Of a DNA stretch of 64,000 bases, positions 9,021-17,520 are shown piece by piece. The translations under genes and the position numbers were made by a program. The notes under the pieces are model-generated. The model was not told the origin of the DNA. It was given only the letters and a program-made list of their open reading frames with translations, and made no database searches. The stretch comes from Desulfomicrobium orale DSM 12838 (GTDB lineage Bacteria; Desulfobacterota; Desulfovibrionia; Desulfovibrionales; Desulfomicrobiaceae): NCBI RefSeq assembly GCF_001553625.1, contig NZ_CP014230.1, forward strand, positions 620,001 through 684,000, written 5' to 3'. Positions within the stretch are counted from its first letter, which is position 1. Every line of letters starts with the position of its first letter.

Positions 9021-10236
9021 ACTCATCAATAACCGGGAATTCCGCAAAAACACTATCAAGGAGCTGCTGCGGATGCTTCATGACGGCCACGACCTGAACG
9101 AAGTCCGGGAACGCTTTGCACAGGCTTTCAGCGGTGTTTCTCCGTCCGAGATTTCCGAGGCCGAGCAGGCCCTCATGGCGGAGGGAGTGCCTCTGGAGGA
9201 AGTGCAAAAGCTGTGCGACATACATGCCGCGGCTTTTACGGGTATCATTCAGCCAACCCCCTCCGTTCCGGCGGTTCTCGCTCCCGGCCATCCGGCCTGG
9301 GTGCTTTCGGAGGAAAACACGGCCATAGGGGCACTGCTGGACCGGATCGACTCCCTGCTGCAACAGTTTGCCGGCGGTGCGGAAACGGCTCTCCCCCCGG
9401 AGTTACTGGAAGCCCTGGGGGATCTGCGGCAGGTCGAGCTTCATTACATGAAAAAGGAGAATCTCCTGTTTCCTTATCTGGAGGCGCACGGCATCACCGC
9501 TCCGCCCAAGGTCATGTGGGGCGTGGACGATGAAATCCGGGCCGCGATCAAGGAAGCCCTCGCGGCGGCCGAAACCGGCGGAAAGGACAGATCCGGGCTG
9601 GACAAGGCCGTCCGAACCGCGCTGGAAAAGATCCGGGAAATGATTTTCAAGGAAGATAACATATTGCGCCCCATGCTGCTGGAAACCCTGACCCAGGAGG
9701 AGTGGGGTCGAGTCGCCGAGGAAGGAGCCGAGCTGGGCTTTTGTCTGATTCCGACGCCGCCCCTCTGGAAGCCGGTGAATATCCGGCAGGCTGTGCCGAC
9801 CGCTCCTGCGTCCGGAGATGTCCGCCTGCCCACCGGCGTCTTTTCCACTGCCGAACTGACACACCTGCTCGACACTCTGCCCGTGGACATCACGTTCGTG
9901 GACAAAGACGATACGGTGAAATATTTTTCCCAGAGCGCGGAACGCATCTTTCCGCGCACCAAGGCCATCATCGGCCGCAAGGTGTCCAACTGTCATCCCC
10001 CGGCCAGCGTGCACGTGGTGGAGGCCATCGTCGAAGCCTTCAAGTCGGGAAAAAAAGACCACGAGGATTTCTGGATCACTCTGGGGGACAAGTTCGTCCT
10101 CATCCGCTATTTCGCCGTGCGGGACAGTTCGGGCGCGTATCTCGGCACTCTGGAAGTGACCCAGAACATTGCACCCATTCAGAAAATCAGCGGAGAGAAG
10201 CGCCTTCTTTCGGAACACATGGAACAGCCGGATTGA
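9013..10236 (+). CDS. DUF438 / hemerythrin-like / PAS three-domain protein
   Basis: 407 residues in three parts: an N-terminal DUF438 domain (about 1-70), a hemerythrin-like HHE four-helix region (about 95-245, with HPAW and a HYMKKENLLFPYLE helix that would bind a di-iron centre), and a C-terminal PAS domain (about 290-400, with LPVDITFVDKDD). The family is common in anaerobes and is thought to sense or handle oxygen or nitric oxide; the actual function is unsettled. There is no recognisable output domain. The start at 9013 has a GGAGGA site. It is the second gene of a two-gene unit that ends at a perfect terminator. Confidence 0.88.
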   Translation: MSELINNREFRKNTIKELLRMLHDGHDLNEVRERFAQAFSGVSPSEISEAEQALMAEGVPLEEVQKLCDIHAAAFTGIIQPTPSVPAVLAPGHPAWVLSEENTAIGALLDRIDSLLQQFAGGAETALPPELLEALGDLRQVELHYMKKENLLFPYLEAHGITAPPKVMWGVDDEIRAAIKEALAAAETGGKDRSGLDKAVRTALEKIREMIFKEDNILRPMLLETLTQEEWGRVAEEGAELGFCLIPTPPLWKPVNIRQAVPTAPASGDVRLPTGVFSTAELTHLLDTLPVDITFVDKDDTVKYFSQSAERIFPRTKAIIGRKVSNCHPPASVHVVEAIVEAFKSGKKDHEDFWITLGDKFVLIRYFAVRDSSGAYLGTLEVTQNIAPIQKISGEKRLLSEHMEQPD

Positions 10237-10305
10237 AATCCGGGACACGTTTCCGTGAGGCCCAATCTTTGGGAGGGGTTGCGGCGGAAGTATGAAGAAA
10301 TGATC

Positions 10306-10350
10306 TGCGGCGTCCCGCGTGTATCCGTGCGGGACGCCGCAAGTTTTTTT
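10306..10350 (+). terminator. Terminator after the DUF438 protein gene
   Basis: A perfect 13-bp stem (10306-10318 with 10329-10341) is followed by seven T. The last T touches the stop codon of the convergent split-barrel gene. Confidence 0.92.
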
Positions 10351-10811
10351 CAGAGCGGCGATGAAGATGTGAACAAAGGGGCGTTCGGCGCAGCGCTGCA
10401 CCGGCCTGTCCACTGCTCCACCGTGACCCGCAGCAAGGGGCTGAATCCGGGCCGCGAAGGACGGCTGGCTACCCCGGAATAGTCCTCGCCCATGACTTCC
10501 CCCAGCAGGAGGAAGCCGCGCGAGATGGCCTCCGGGTCCGGATCGAAACGGCCTGTTCCGAAAGCGCTGACCCCGGCCCACCAAGTCAGGCGGCTGTTGG
10601 TCAGGGTGTACTTGAGCAGTACCTTCGGATTGGAGCACAGGTTCTTCCAGGTGCCCCCTCTGGGGTTGATCATGAAGCAGACGTCCCCGCCGTCGCTGTA
10701 CGGCGTGGCCTCCACGGCATAGGGAACCCCTTCGGAAGACGCGGAGCAGATAGTGGCCCATTTGCTCCGCCGCACCAGCGTGGCTATCTCTTCATCGGTC
10801 ATGGGACGCAT
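10350..10811 (-). CDS. FMN-binding split-barrel protein (pyridoxamine 5'-phosphate oxidase family)
   Basis: 153 residues with the NimA/PPOX split-barrel pattern: an N-terminal helix (MTDEEIATLVRRSKWATIC), then the strand pattern GVPYAVEATPY and CFMINPRGGTWKNL. Relatives bind flavin or heme and include the HutZ-like heme-use proteins. It is the last gene of the leftward heme locus and its start overlaps the flavodoxin gene end by 13 bases, so a role in heme breakdown or handling of the opened tetrapyrrole is likely but inferred. The family alone does not distinguish a heme-binding from a flavin reductase role. Confidence 0.75.
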   Translation of the reverse strand: MRPMTDEEIATLVRRSKWATICSASSEGVPYAVEATPYSDGGDVCFMINPRGGTWKNLCSNPKVLLKYTLTNSRLTWWAGVSAFGTGRFDPDPEAISRGFLLLGEVMGEDYSGVASRPSRPGFSPLLRVTVEQWTGRCSAAPNAPLFTSSSPL

Positions 10812-11335
10812 GGCGCATCCCCCGTCCCGCCCGCTCCCAGGCGCGCGGCCATGTCCCGGAAAGCGGCCTGCGCCGCCAGCAGATCCGCCTCGTCGGGGTG
10901 CTTCTCCGCCTCCCGGATGCGGGCCTGGCGTTCGGGCGTCATGGGATGCACGTCCGAAGCCATCTTGCGCATCATTTCGAGCACGGCCGGGTCGATACGG
11001 CCCTGACAGATAAAGGTGCCCAGCACTTCGTTTCCGGCCATCAGCTCTCTGGCCTTGTCCAGGCACTCCCGGGCGTGATCCGAATCCGGCCAGGCCCCAA
11101 GGGTGCCGAAAAGCCCCACCTTCCGCCCCTGGACACGCTTCATGTAGTCCTTGGCCTTGGCGTCGGGTTCGCCCTTGTCCACCCAAAAACCGATGGCCAC
11201 GAAACCGTAATCACCAGGGTCGGGAGCCGTCTCCACGGAATGAATGTCGCAGGGCGCGGGCAGAATCTCATGGATGGCCCGGGCCACTTTCTCGGTATTC
11301 CCGGTACGGGACGAATAGACCACGAGAGATTTCAT
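10799..11335 (-). CDS. Flavodoxin-like protein of the heme locus
   Basis: 178 residues. The N-terminus VVYSSRTGNTEKVARAI is the flavodoxin phosphate-binding loop for FMN, and GLFGTLGAWPDS matches the second FMN loop. The C-terminal extension (about 40 residues) is helical. The start overlaps the hutX stop by one base (TAATG) and the end overlaps the next gene. In a locus with a radical-SAM heme-opening enzyme this flavodoxin is a natural candidate for the electron donor. That role is inference; the family is established. Confidence 0.82.
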   Translation of the reverse strand: MKSLVVYSSRTGNTEKVARAIHEILPAPCDIHSVETAPDPGDYGFVAIGFWVDKGEPDAKAKDYMKRVQGRKVGLFGTLGAWPDSDHARECLDKARELMAGNEVLGTFICQGRIDPAVLEMMRKMASDVHPMTPERQARIREAEKHPDEADLLAAQAAFRDMAARLGAGGTGDAPCVP

Positions 11336-11865
11336 TATTTTTCCTCCCGGACGCAGACCGCGTCCCTCAGGGCCATGTAGGCGTCACGCACGGCGTCGAT
11401 GAGCTTGCGGCCTTCCCGGCCCACATAAACCGCGCACATGCCTTCACCCCTGGTGTTGTAGAACTGCACGCTGTGGCTCTCCAGGCCGAAGAAGGGCTTG
11501 GAAAGAAAGCAGATGGCCCCCAGATCCTTGACGAAGAAATGCCCGCCCAAAGGATGATTTTCGGCGTGCAGGTTGAACATGCCGTGGCCGTGTTTTCCTC
11601 CGGGCAGAGTCCCCTTGAACTCCATGATCATGCCCGGCGTGCAGGCGATGACCGTAACCGCCTGCCAGGAAGCCATGGCTTCCCATACCCGGTCGAACGC
11701 CTCGACCGGGGCGAAGGCGTGCATTTCGGCTGGCAGAGCCTGAGCCACGGCGCCTTCGGTGACGCCGAAGCGCTGGGCCAGATCGCGGAGCATGACGCCC
11801 GGATTTTCCTGAACCGCGGCAGTCACGTCCTGGACAAGGGAAGAAGGAATTTCAAAGGGTTTCAT
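11335..11865 (-). CDS. hutX: Cytosolic heme carrier HutX
   Basis: 176 residues of the HutX/ChuX type, which bind heme in the cytosol and pass it to the degrading enzyme. Recognisable are the N-terminal helix-turn-helix-like segment (LAQRFGVTEGAVAQAL), the VTVIACTPGMIMEFKG strand, and the GHFFVKDLGAICFLSKPFFG block, followed by YVGREG. The start at 11865 has AAGGAG; a longer frame from 11931 has no such site. It opens a three-gene unit with a flavodoxin and a split-barrel protein and lies in the same direction as hutW. Confidence 0.87.
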   Translation of the reverse strand: MKPFEIPSSLVQDVTAAVQENPGVMLRDLAQRFGVTEGAVAQALPAEMHAFAPVEAFDRVWEAMASWQAVTVIACTPGMIMEFKGTLPGGKHGHGMFNLHAENHPLGGHFFVKDLGAICFLSKPFFGLESHSVQFYNTRGEGMCAVYVGREGRKLIDAVRDAYMALRDAVCVREEK

Positions 11866-12161
11866 GTGATCTCCTTGGGCTTGTGGATGTTTTGAACAGA
11901 GCGAAGTCTCAAAAATGCTAAATTCCGACACCGACGGGACGGCGACGCGCCGGACTGTTCATTTGTGGAGGGCCAGCCAAGGGGGATTGTGCCCCCTCCT
12001 CGGCCCTTCCCGCTCCTTCGGACGCTCCCTCGCAACGAATCGGAGCCGGTGGCGCATGTGCGGCTTCATGCCACGCACCGAACGGGCCGCATTTCCCGCT
12101 TGCGCCCTTTCGTCGTCTGCATTCCGGGCGGAAAAGGACCACGGCGGTTTGTTTCCCGCGT
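11866..12161. other. 296-base gap inside the heme locus
   Basis: This gap separates the ECF ATPase stop from hutX and contains no ORF I believe. A G/C-rich local hairpin (about 11987-12001) is present but has no T run. It is long enough to hold a separate promoter for hutX; I see no clear boxes and no riboswitch consensus. Confidence 0.4.
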
Positions 12162-13562
12162 TCACAGCGGCAGGCGCAGGGCCGTGTGGCAGGTCAGCTC
12201 CAGAAGTTCCAGATCGTGACTGATGAGCAGCACTATGGCCCCCTGCTCCGCCGCCGTGCGGATGGAGCCGGCCACCAGACGCATGTTGCGGCCGTCCAGT
12301 CCGCTGGTGGGCTCGTCCAGGATGAGAATTTCCGGATTCTTGGCCATGCCGCAGGCAATGACCAGCCGCTGTTTTTCGCCGCCGGACAGAGACTGCGGAT
12401 GCCGCGCTTCCAGATGCTTCAGATTGAACAGCTCAAGCAGTTCGTCCACGCGCCGGTTCGTCGCCTCCTCGGCGTTTTTGGATTCCGGCGTCACGGAGAT
12501 GGCCAGTTCCGCACGCACCGTGTGCATATGCAGCTGGTGGTCGGTGTTCTGCAGCACGATACTGGCCCGGCGCAGCAGGCCGTCCGGGCTGACCGCCTCG
12601 CCCCGCAGCAGCAGCGTGCCCGCCTGCATGGTGTGCAGCCCCGTGAGCAGACGGGCCAGAGTGGTTTTCCCCGCTCCGTTGTCGCCCAGAATGCCGGTCA
12701 CTCCGGCGGGCAGAGTGAAGGACGCATTTTCAAACAGAGGAGCCCGGCCGCTGTGCGCGAAACAAATCCCCGAGGCTTGCAGCACCGGTGGTTCGGAACC
12801 GGCCCTGGGCAGGATTTCGCGCGGGTCGGCCACATGGTGGGCGCGCAGGCCTTTCTCCCGCCGGAAGCTATCATCGTGGAACAGGCTGAATTCGCCCTCG
12901 GCCACCATGCGGCCCTCGGCCATGACCATGACCCGGTCCACGACGTTTTCCAGCCAGTACAGCCGGTGGTCCACCACGAGAATGGCCATGCCCGATTTTT
13001 TCAGCTCCAAAATGGCCTCGGCCAGGGCGGCGGTGGCTTCCGGGTCGAGATTGGCGCTGGGTTCGTCCAGAATGATGGCCTTTGGCCCCAAAGAGATGAT
13101 GGAGGCCAGAGCCACCTTCTGTTTCTGCCCCTCGGACAGATCCAGAATGGACGCGTCCAGCAGCTTCTCCAGTCCGAAGGACTGGGCCGCCCGCTGCACG
13201 GCGCGCAGCGTCTCCCCGGGCGGAGAGTCGCGCCACTCATGGGCGAAGGCCAGCTCGTCCTCCACCGTCAGGGCGAAAAACTGGTTTTCCGGATCCTGAA
13301 AAAGGGTTCCCGCCGCGCGGGCCAGTTCGTGCAAGGAGGAATCGGCAGTGTCCCGGCCGTCGACCACGACCCTGCCGCACAGATCGCCTCTGAAAAAATG
13401 CGGACACAGGCCATTGGCCAGACGGACCAGGGTGGATTTGCCGCAGCCGCTGGGGCCGGTACACAGTACGGCCTCTCCGGGCCGTACCCGGAAGCTGACA
13501 TCCGTCACGGCCGGAGCCCCGGCTCCGGAATAGGTGTAAGTGACATGATCGAAAGCAAGCAT
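12162..13562 (-). CDS. ECF transporter double ATPase (two ABC domains fused)
   Basis: 466 residues holding two complete ABC ATPase domains. The first has GPSGCGKST near residue 40, signature LSEGQKQKV and Walker B AIILDEPSANLD. The second has GDNGAGKTT near residue 290, signature LSGGEKQRL and ILILDEPTSGLD. Fused double ATPases of this type power energy-coupling factor (ECF) importers. The start overlaps the T-component stop by one base (TGATG). With the T and S components just upstream in the same operon it makes a complete ECF importer. Position between hutW, the receptor gene and hutX suggests heme or a heme-derived cargo. Confidence 0.9.
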   Translation of the reverse strand: MLAFDHVTYTYSGAGAPAVTDVSFRVRPGEAVLCTGPSGCGKSTLVRLANGLCPHFFRGDLCGRVVVDGRDTADSSLHELARAAGTLFQDPENQFFALTVEDELAFAHEWRDSPPGETLRAVQRAAQSFGLEKLLDASILDLSEGQKQKVALASIISLGPKAIILDEPSANLDPEATAALAEAILELKKSGMAILVVDHRLYWLENVVDRVMVMAEGRMVAEGEFSLFHDDSFRREKGLRAHHVADPREILPRAGSEPPVLQASGICFAHSGRAPLFENASFTLPAGVTGILGDNGAGKTTLARLLTGLHTMQAGTLLLRGEAVSPDGLLRRASIVLQNTDHQLHMHTVRAELAISVTPESKNAEEATNRRVDELLELFNLKHLEARHPQSLSGGEKQRLVIACGMAKNPEILILDEPTSGLDGRNMRLVAGSIRTAAEQGAIVLLISHDLELLELTCHTALRLPL

Positions 13563-14335
13563 CAGAACATGCCTCCCCCGGACCATCCAAGCCGGGCCTG
13601 CCAGAAAAGTCCCACGGCCGCACAGGTCAGGGCCGCGCCCGAGGCAAACCAGTCCCGGCCGGTAAAAGACAGGGGGCGGCAGGGCCTGACTTTCCGGGCG
13701 TAACCCAAACCTTTCAGCTCCGCCGCGATGCCCAGTTCGTCCGCCGCGCGCAGGGCCCGGAAAACGAGAGGAACGAACAGCAGACGCGTGTACAGGCGGG
13801 GCTGACGCAAAACGACGAGAGGAGAGAGCCGGTAGCCCCGCGTCTTGAGGGTTTCGGTGATCTGGCGGATGTCGGCGATGAACGACGGAATGAACCGGAT
13901 CATCACCGCCGCCGGGATGACCACGCATTGCGGCAGCCGCAGGGACTTGAGGGTGGACAGCACGGTCTGGATGCGGGTGGACAGGGCCATGGCCAGAATG
14001 ACGTTCAGCATGATGGCCGTGCGCAGAAAAGGCGTCAGCAGCGTGTGCAGCTTTACCTCTCCCATGCTGGGCATCAGAAAGTGCATGCCCAGCAGAAATC
14101 CCAGAGCCACTACCCACATGGCCACGAGGGCCAGATGTCCGATGGCCAGCACCTTGGGGCGCTTTACGGTCCAGGCGTAGACCAGGGCCGCGCCCAGCAG
14201 GAAGCCCAGCGGTTCCGGCCGGTTGAGCACGGCCACGGCGATGGAGCCCAGAAGTGAAACGCCCATCTTGGTCCGCGCGTCCAGACGGTGGACAAAACCG
14301 TCGCGCGTACCGCTACTGATGAATGATACCCGCAT
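13562..14335 (-). CDS. ECF transporter transmembrane T component
   Basis: About 257 residues with several membrane spans and two cytoplasmic coupling-helix motifs of the EcfT type (LKTRGYR near residue 170 and LKGLGYA near residue 225), through which the ATPases drive transport. I chose the start at 14335, preceded by AGGGAGC; an in-frame codon at 14392 extends into the S-component gene. It overlaps the S-component end by about 23 bases and the ATPase start by one base, consistent with a coupled operon. Confidence 0.87.
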   Translation of the reverse strand: MRVSFISSGTRDGFVHRLDARTKMGVSLLGSIAVAVLNRPEPLGFLLGAALVYAWTVKRPKVLAIGHLALVAMWVVALGFLLGMHFLMPSMGEVKLHTLLTPFLRTAIMLNVILAMALSTRIQTVLSTLKSLRLPQCVVIPAAVMIRFIPSFIADIRQITETLKTRGYRLSPLVVLRQPRLYTRLLFVPLVFRALRAADELGIAAELKGLGYARKVRPCRPLSFTGRDWFASGAALTCAAVGLFWQARLGWSGGGMF

Positions 14336-14861
14336 GCCGCAGCTCCCTGACGAAACGTGATCCCACCGGAAGGCCCAGAAGCGCTCCGGCATAGCCGATA
14401 ACGACGAAAAGGCCGGTCATCCACAGAAGCTGCGGCTGCTCCCGCACAAAGAACCATGAAATGCCCAGAGACAGGCCCTTGGATACCAGATCGAAGCAGG
14501 CCACGCCGAGCATGACGGCCCAGGCCCGGCCATATCCGCCCAGAACGAGAATCAGCCCCTCGGCCACGAACCCGGCCAGAATGACGGAGGGCAGCAGAAA
14601 GAATCCGCCGCCCATGAGCAGCATGGAGACCATGATGCTGACCGCGTTGAACAGCAGCAGAGTGCCGGGCTTGCGGATTTTGAACAGCAGGACCAGCAGA
14701 AGCGACGTGAACAGGAGGTTCTTGAGGATCAGGGTGAGGGGATTCATGCCTCCGCCGATCAGGGCCACAAGCAGGCTGGAAACTTTGACCAGCGCCGCGA
14801 ACACGCCGATGGTCACCAGTTCGCGGACCATCCAGTAGGGTTTGGGGTATGTGTCGGTCAT
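14313..14861 (-). CDS. ECF transporter substrate-binding S component
   Basis: 182 residues, about six membrane helices, in the size range of ECF S components. The N-terminus (WMVRELVTIGVFAALV) carries the helix-1 pattern that packs against EcfT. It resembles the uncharacterised MptD/Trep_Strep type of S proteins rather than known vitamin-binding ones. The immediate neighbours are the T component and the double ATPase, so this transporter has its own ATPase and is not a shared one. The heme locus around it points to heme or another tetrapyrrole as cargo, which is inference. The start at 14861 has only a weak AAGAGAG site. Confidence 0.78.
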   Translation of the reverse strand: MTDTYPKPYWMVRELVTIGVFAALVKVSSLLVALIGGGMNPLTLILKNLLFTSLLLVLLFKIRKPGTLLLFNAVSIMVSMLLMGGGFFLLPSVILAGFVAEGLILVLGGYGRAWAVMLGVACFDLVSKGLSLGISWFFVREQPQLLWMTGLFVVIGYAGALLGLPVGSRFVRELRHAGIIHQ

Positions 14862-14911
14862 GGACTCTCTTGAGGATGGAATTGGTTTTGCGGGCCCGGG
14901 GCGGAACGAAA

Positions 14912-15334
14912 TCAGGCCGCACTTCTTTTTTTGAACAGATACGTCACCGGCCGGGCCGGGCTGCGGTAGCCCCGCTTGCTGAAGAATGCTTCCTGCCCGG
15001 CAAAGGGATTGATGCGGATGGGGACATCTCCGGCGTACGCTTCCGCCTTGGCCAGCAAAGCCGTGCCGATGCCCTGGCGCTGCACCGAGGGATGAACGGC
15101 CAGTTCGCCGATGAACGCGGAAAATGACCCGTCGCAGAAAGCGCTGATGTAGCCGACGAGTTTTCCTTCCCGGTCGCGGGCGTGGGCAATGAACGGATAC
15201 GCGGCCAACGAGCGTTCGACGTCCGCCATGGAGTATGCGGCCGCCTCGCCCCAGCCTACGGAGCCGAAGAGTTCCGTCAGTTCTTCCGGCCGGATGTCCT
15301 TGTTCGCGAATACGGTGAATTCCAGGCTGTTCAT
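14912..15334 (-). CDS. GNAT-family N-acetyltransferase
   Basis: 140 residues. The acetyl-CoA-binding motif A is visible as GELAVHPSVQRQGIGTALLAKAE near residues 75-97 (V-x-x-x-x-R/Q-x-x-G-x-G/A). The start at 15334 follows GGGGAGGAG. It lies between the TonB receptor and ECF genes of the heme locus, 50 bases from the S component. The acceptor substrate is unknown and no link to heme chemistry can be read from the sequence. Confidence 0.85.
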   Translation of the reverse strand: MNSLEFTVFANKDIRPEELTELFGSVGWGEAAAYSMADVERSLAAYPFIAHARDREGKLVGYISAFCDGSFSAFIGELAVHPSVQRQGIGTALLAKAEAYAGDVPIRINPFAGQEAFFSKRGYRSPARPVTYLFKKRSAA

Positions 15335-15397
15335 CTCTCCTCCCCGATGCTTGCGGGTGCGGACGCCCATTCATGGATATGTCCGCGCGTTTGAACA

Positions 15398-15443
15398 GCC
15401 GCTTCCGGGGCCGGGAACTTATCCCGGAAAGACCGGAAGCGGC
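15398..15443 (-). terminator. Hairpin between receptor and GNAT genes, possible attenuator
   Basis: A perfect 11-bp inverted repeat (15398-15408 with 15433-15443) starts just after the receptor stop. On the - strand it is not followed by a T run, so it may be a weak or Rho-assisted terminator or an RNA stabiliser that lowers expression of the downstream transporter genes relative to the receptor. Confidence 0.5.
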
Positions 15444-15450
15444 TTCATGC

Positions 15451-17520
15451 TCAGAACGTGAACCCGGCCTTGATCACGGCGTGGGCTCCCGCGTCTTCGA
15501 TGGAATTGGCTGCGGTGGTGTACTCCTTGTCCAGGATGTTCAGCAGGTTCAGACTGATGAAGTGCTGGCGCTCGGCCCCGAAAGTGGTGCCCAGAGCCAG
15601 ATTCAAAGTCTGCCAGGACTTGCTGGTGTCCGTCGAACCGTCGCGGGCCTTCAAGTGCGCGTCCGAAGCGGCCCGGACATAGAGGTCGGCGAAGGCGCTG
15701 ATGCCGCGTGCCTCAAAGTCGCGGTCGTAGCGCAGGCCGGCGCGTCCGGAGAATTCCGGATGTCCGCTTTTCCAGGTGCTGAAATCCCCGGCCTTGAAAT
15801 GGCGGCGCAGCCATGTGGCGCTGGCGTACGGCGTGAGCCCCGCGTCCTCGAAGGTATAGGAAATGGAGGCTTCGGCGCCGTGCGTGTCGGCCTTGTTTAT
15901 GTTGGCGAACTGGTTGCCGCCGGTAATGGCCCTGATGGTGATGTAGTCCTTGGCGTTGGACAGGAAGACGGCCATGTCCAGATTCAGATTGCCGTTGTCG
16001 AAGCGCGCGCCGAGTTCGTAGTTGTTGGAGGTTTCAGGCTTCAGATCCGGATTCGGATAGGTGGGCTGTACGCCGCCGTGCACCGTGCCGATGTAGAGCT
16101 GCTGCAGGTTGGGGAAACGGTAGCCCTGGGAGAAAAGGGCGCGCAGCGTGGTATACTCCAGGCCGCTCCAGGTCACCCCGGCGCTGAACACCGGATGAGA
16201 ATCCGTGTGGCTCTTCGTTTCCAGCGTGGGGTTGTTGGTATCGCCCAGCTCCGTACGGGTCCAGGTCTGGCGCGCGCCGAGAGTCAGAGCGAAGTCCGCG
16301 GGCAGCGTCCATTCGTCCTGCAGATACAGGGCGTGGCTGACGGATTCGGCCTCGTACTCGAAATTGGACACTTTGGTGGTGGTCGCCGGAGGCCGGCGCG
16401 GTATGCGTCGGGTCGTGACGGATTCAATATCCGTGGTGGAGTCGAGCTGATCCACGTTCAAATCGTAACCGAGGATCAGATAGTGGTCCGTATGGGGCAG
16501 AATGTCCGTCTGGAGGGTGGCCCCCCAGCTTTCCTGATCGTTTTTCGTCCACTGGGTCTGCTCCATGGATATCATGGGGTTGGGCCTGACGCCGATGATG
16601 TTGATCAGCTTCTTGGTCACGTCCTGATGGAAGGCGTCCAGACGGACGCGCGGCAGAAAGGAGGTCATGTCCCGCAGTTCGGCGAAGCCGTTCAGTTTTT
16701 TGCGCTCCCACACGGGCAGATCCAGATCGAATTTGCTCAGAGGCCCGCCGACGGTGCCTTCGGGAGTTCTGGAGTTCACGTTGCTCCAGTATTCATCATA
16801 GGACAGGCCGAAAGACGCCTTGTCCAGGTCGTAGCCCAGGAACGCGCTGGTATCGCGGGACATGTAGGACGTGTCGCTCAGCGTGCCGCCGGGTACGCGG
16901 CGGTCGCCCTGGTCGTTATAGGAGCCGCTGGCGCGGTAGGAAAAACCGCCCACACCGCCGAAGACCGAAAGATATTCCGTAAAGCCGTCGGTGGAGGAAT
17001 CGAACGTCAGACTGCCCTCCACACTCACGGGCTTGGGGCCGCCCTTTTTGGTGATGATGTTGACCACGCCGCCGATGGCTTCGGAGCCATACAGGATGGA
17101 GGCGGGGCCCTTGATCACTTCCAGACGTTCGATGCGGCTGGGGTCGATGAGCAGAGCCGCGCCGTCCATGGATTTCTGTTCCGAAATTTTCTGGCCGTCG
17201 ATAAGGATCATGACCCGCGCGCCGCTCTCGCCGCGAATCTGGACGCGCTTGGCTCCAGGCACTGACTGGTCGAAGACCTCGACGCCTGGGATGTCCTTCA
17301 GGGCATCAGCGATGTCCACATGCGGCATCTCACGCAGCTTGTCCTTGGACAGCACATCCACGGAAGCGGGCACGTCCTGCTTGTCGTGCTCCGTACGGGT
17401 GGCCGTGATGACCATCTCTTTCACCCGGACTTCTTCCGCCCATGCCGGTCCGGCCGGGAAAAAAACGGTCAGTGCGAAGAACGCCGCGACCGCTCCCGGC
17501 AGGGAAAACGCCTTCTTCAT
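15451..17520 (-). CDS. TonB-dependent outer-membrane receptor (heme/hemoprotein type)
   Basis: 689 residues. The signal peptide ends in AWA at residue 28, followed by a TonB box region (VKEMVITATRTE), a plug domain (LSKDKLREMPHVDIADALKDI; IERLEVIKGPASILYGSEAIGG) and a 22-strand barrel ending in a terminal Phe. The start at 17520 overlaps the hutW stop (ATGA), so the two are coupled. That coupling makes it most likely a heme or hemoprotein receptor; the cargo is inferred from context. No TonB-ExbBD genes are in the window. Confidence 0.9.
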   Translation of the reverse strand: MKKAFSLPGAVAAFFALTVFFPAGPAWAEEVRVKEMVITATRTEHDKQDVPASVDVLSKDKLREMPHVDIADALKDIPGVEVFDQSVPGAKRVQIRGESGARVMILIDGQKISEQKSMDGAALLIDPSRIERLEVIKGPASILYGSEAIGGVVNIITKKGGPKPVSVEGSLTFDSSTDGFTEYLSVFGGVGGFSYRASGSYNDQGDRRVPGGTLSDTSYMSRDTSAFLGYDLDKASFGLSYDEYWSNVNSRTPEGTVGGPLSKFDLDLPVWERKKLNGFAELRDMTSFLPRVRLDAFHQDVTKKLINIIGVRPNPMISMEQTQWTKNDQESWGATLQTDILPHTDHYLILGYDLNVDQLDSTTDIESVTTRRIPRRPPATTTKVSNFEYEAESVSHALYLQDEWTLPADFALTLGARQTWTRTELGDTNNPTLETKSHTDSHPVFSAGVTWSGLEYTTLRALFSQGYRFPNLQQLYIGTVHGGVQPTYPNPDLKPETSNNYELGARFDNGNLNLDMAVFLSNAKDYITIRAITGGNQFANINKADTHGAEASISYTFEDAGLTPYASATWLRRHFKAGDFSTWKSGHPEFSGRAGLRYDRDFEARGISAFADLYVRAASDAHLKARDGSTDTSKSWQTLNLALGTTFGAERQHFISLNLLNILDKEYTTAANSIEDAGAHAVIKAGFTF

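Noticed and set aside
11866-12161. Possible riboswitch upstream of hutX
   Set aside because: No cobalamin, FMN, TPP or similar core sequence could be found; only a local G/C hairpin.
12186-13703. 505-codon ORF antisense to the double ABC ATPase
   Set aside because: Shadow frame; the ATPase strand carries all Walker and signature motifs.
15373-17265. 630-codon ORF antisense to the TonB receptor
   Set aside because: A shadow of a G+C-rich gene; the receptor frame has signal peptide, plug and barrel motifs, the antisense frame has none.
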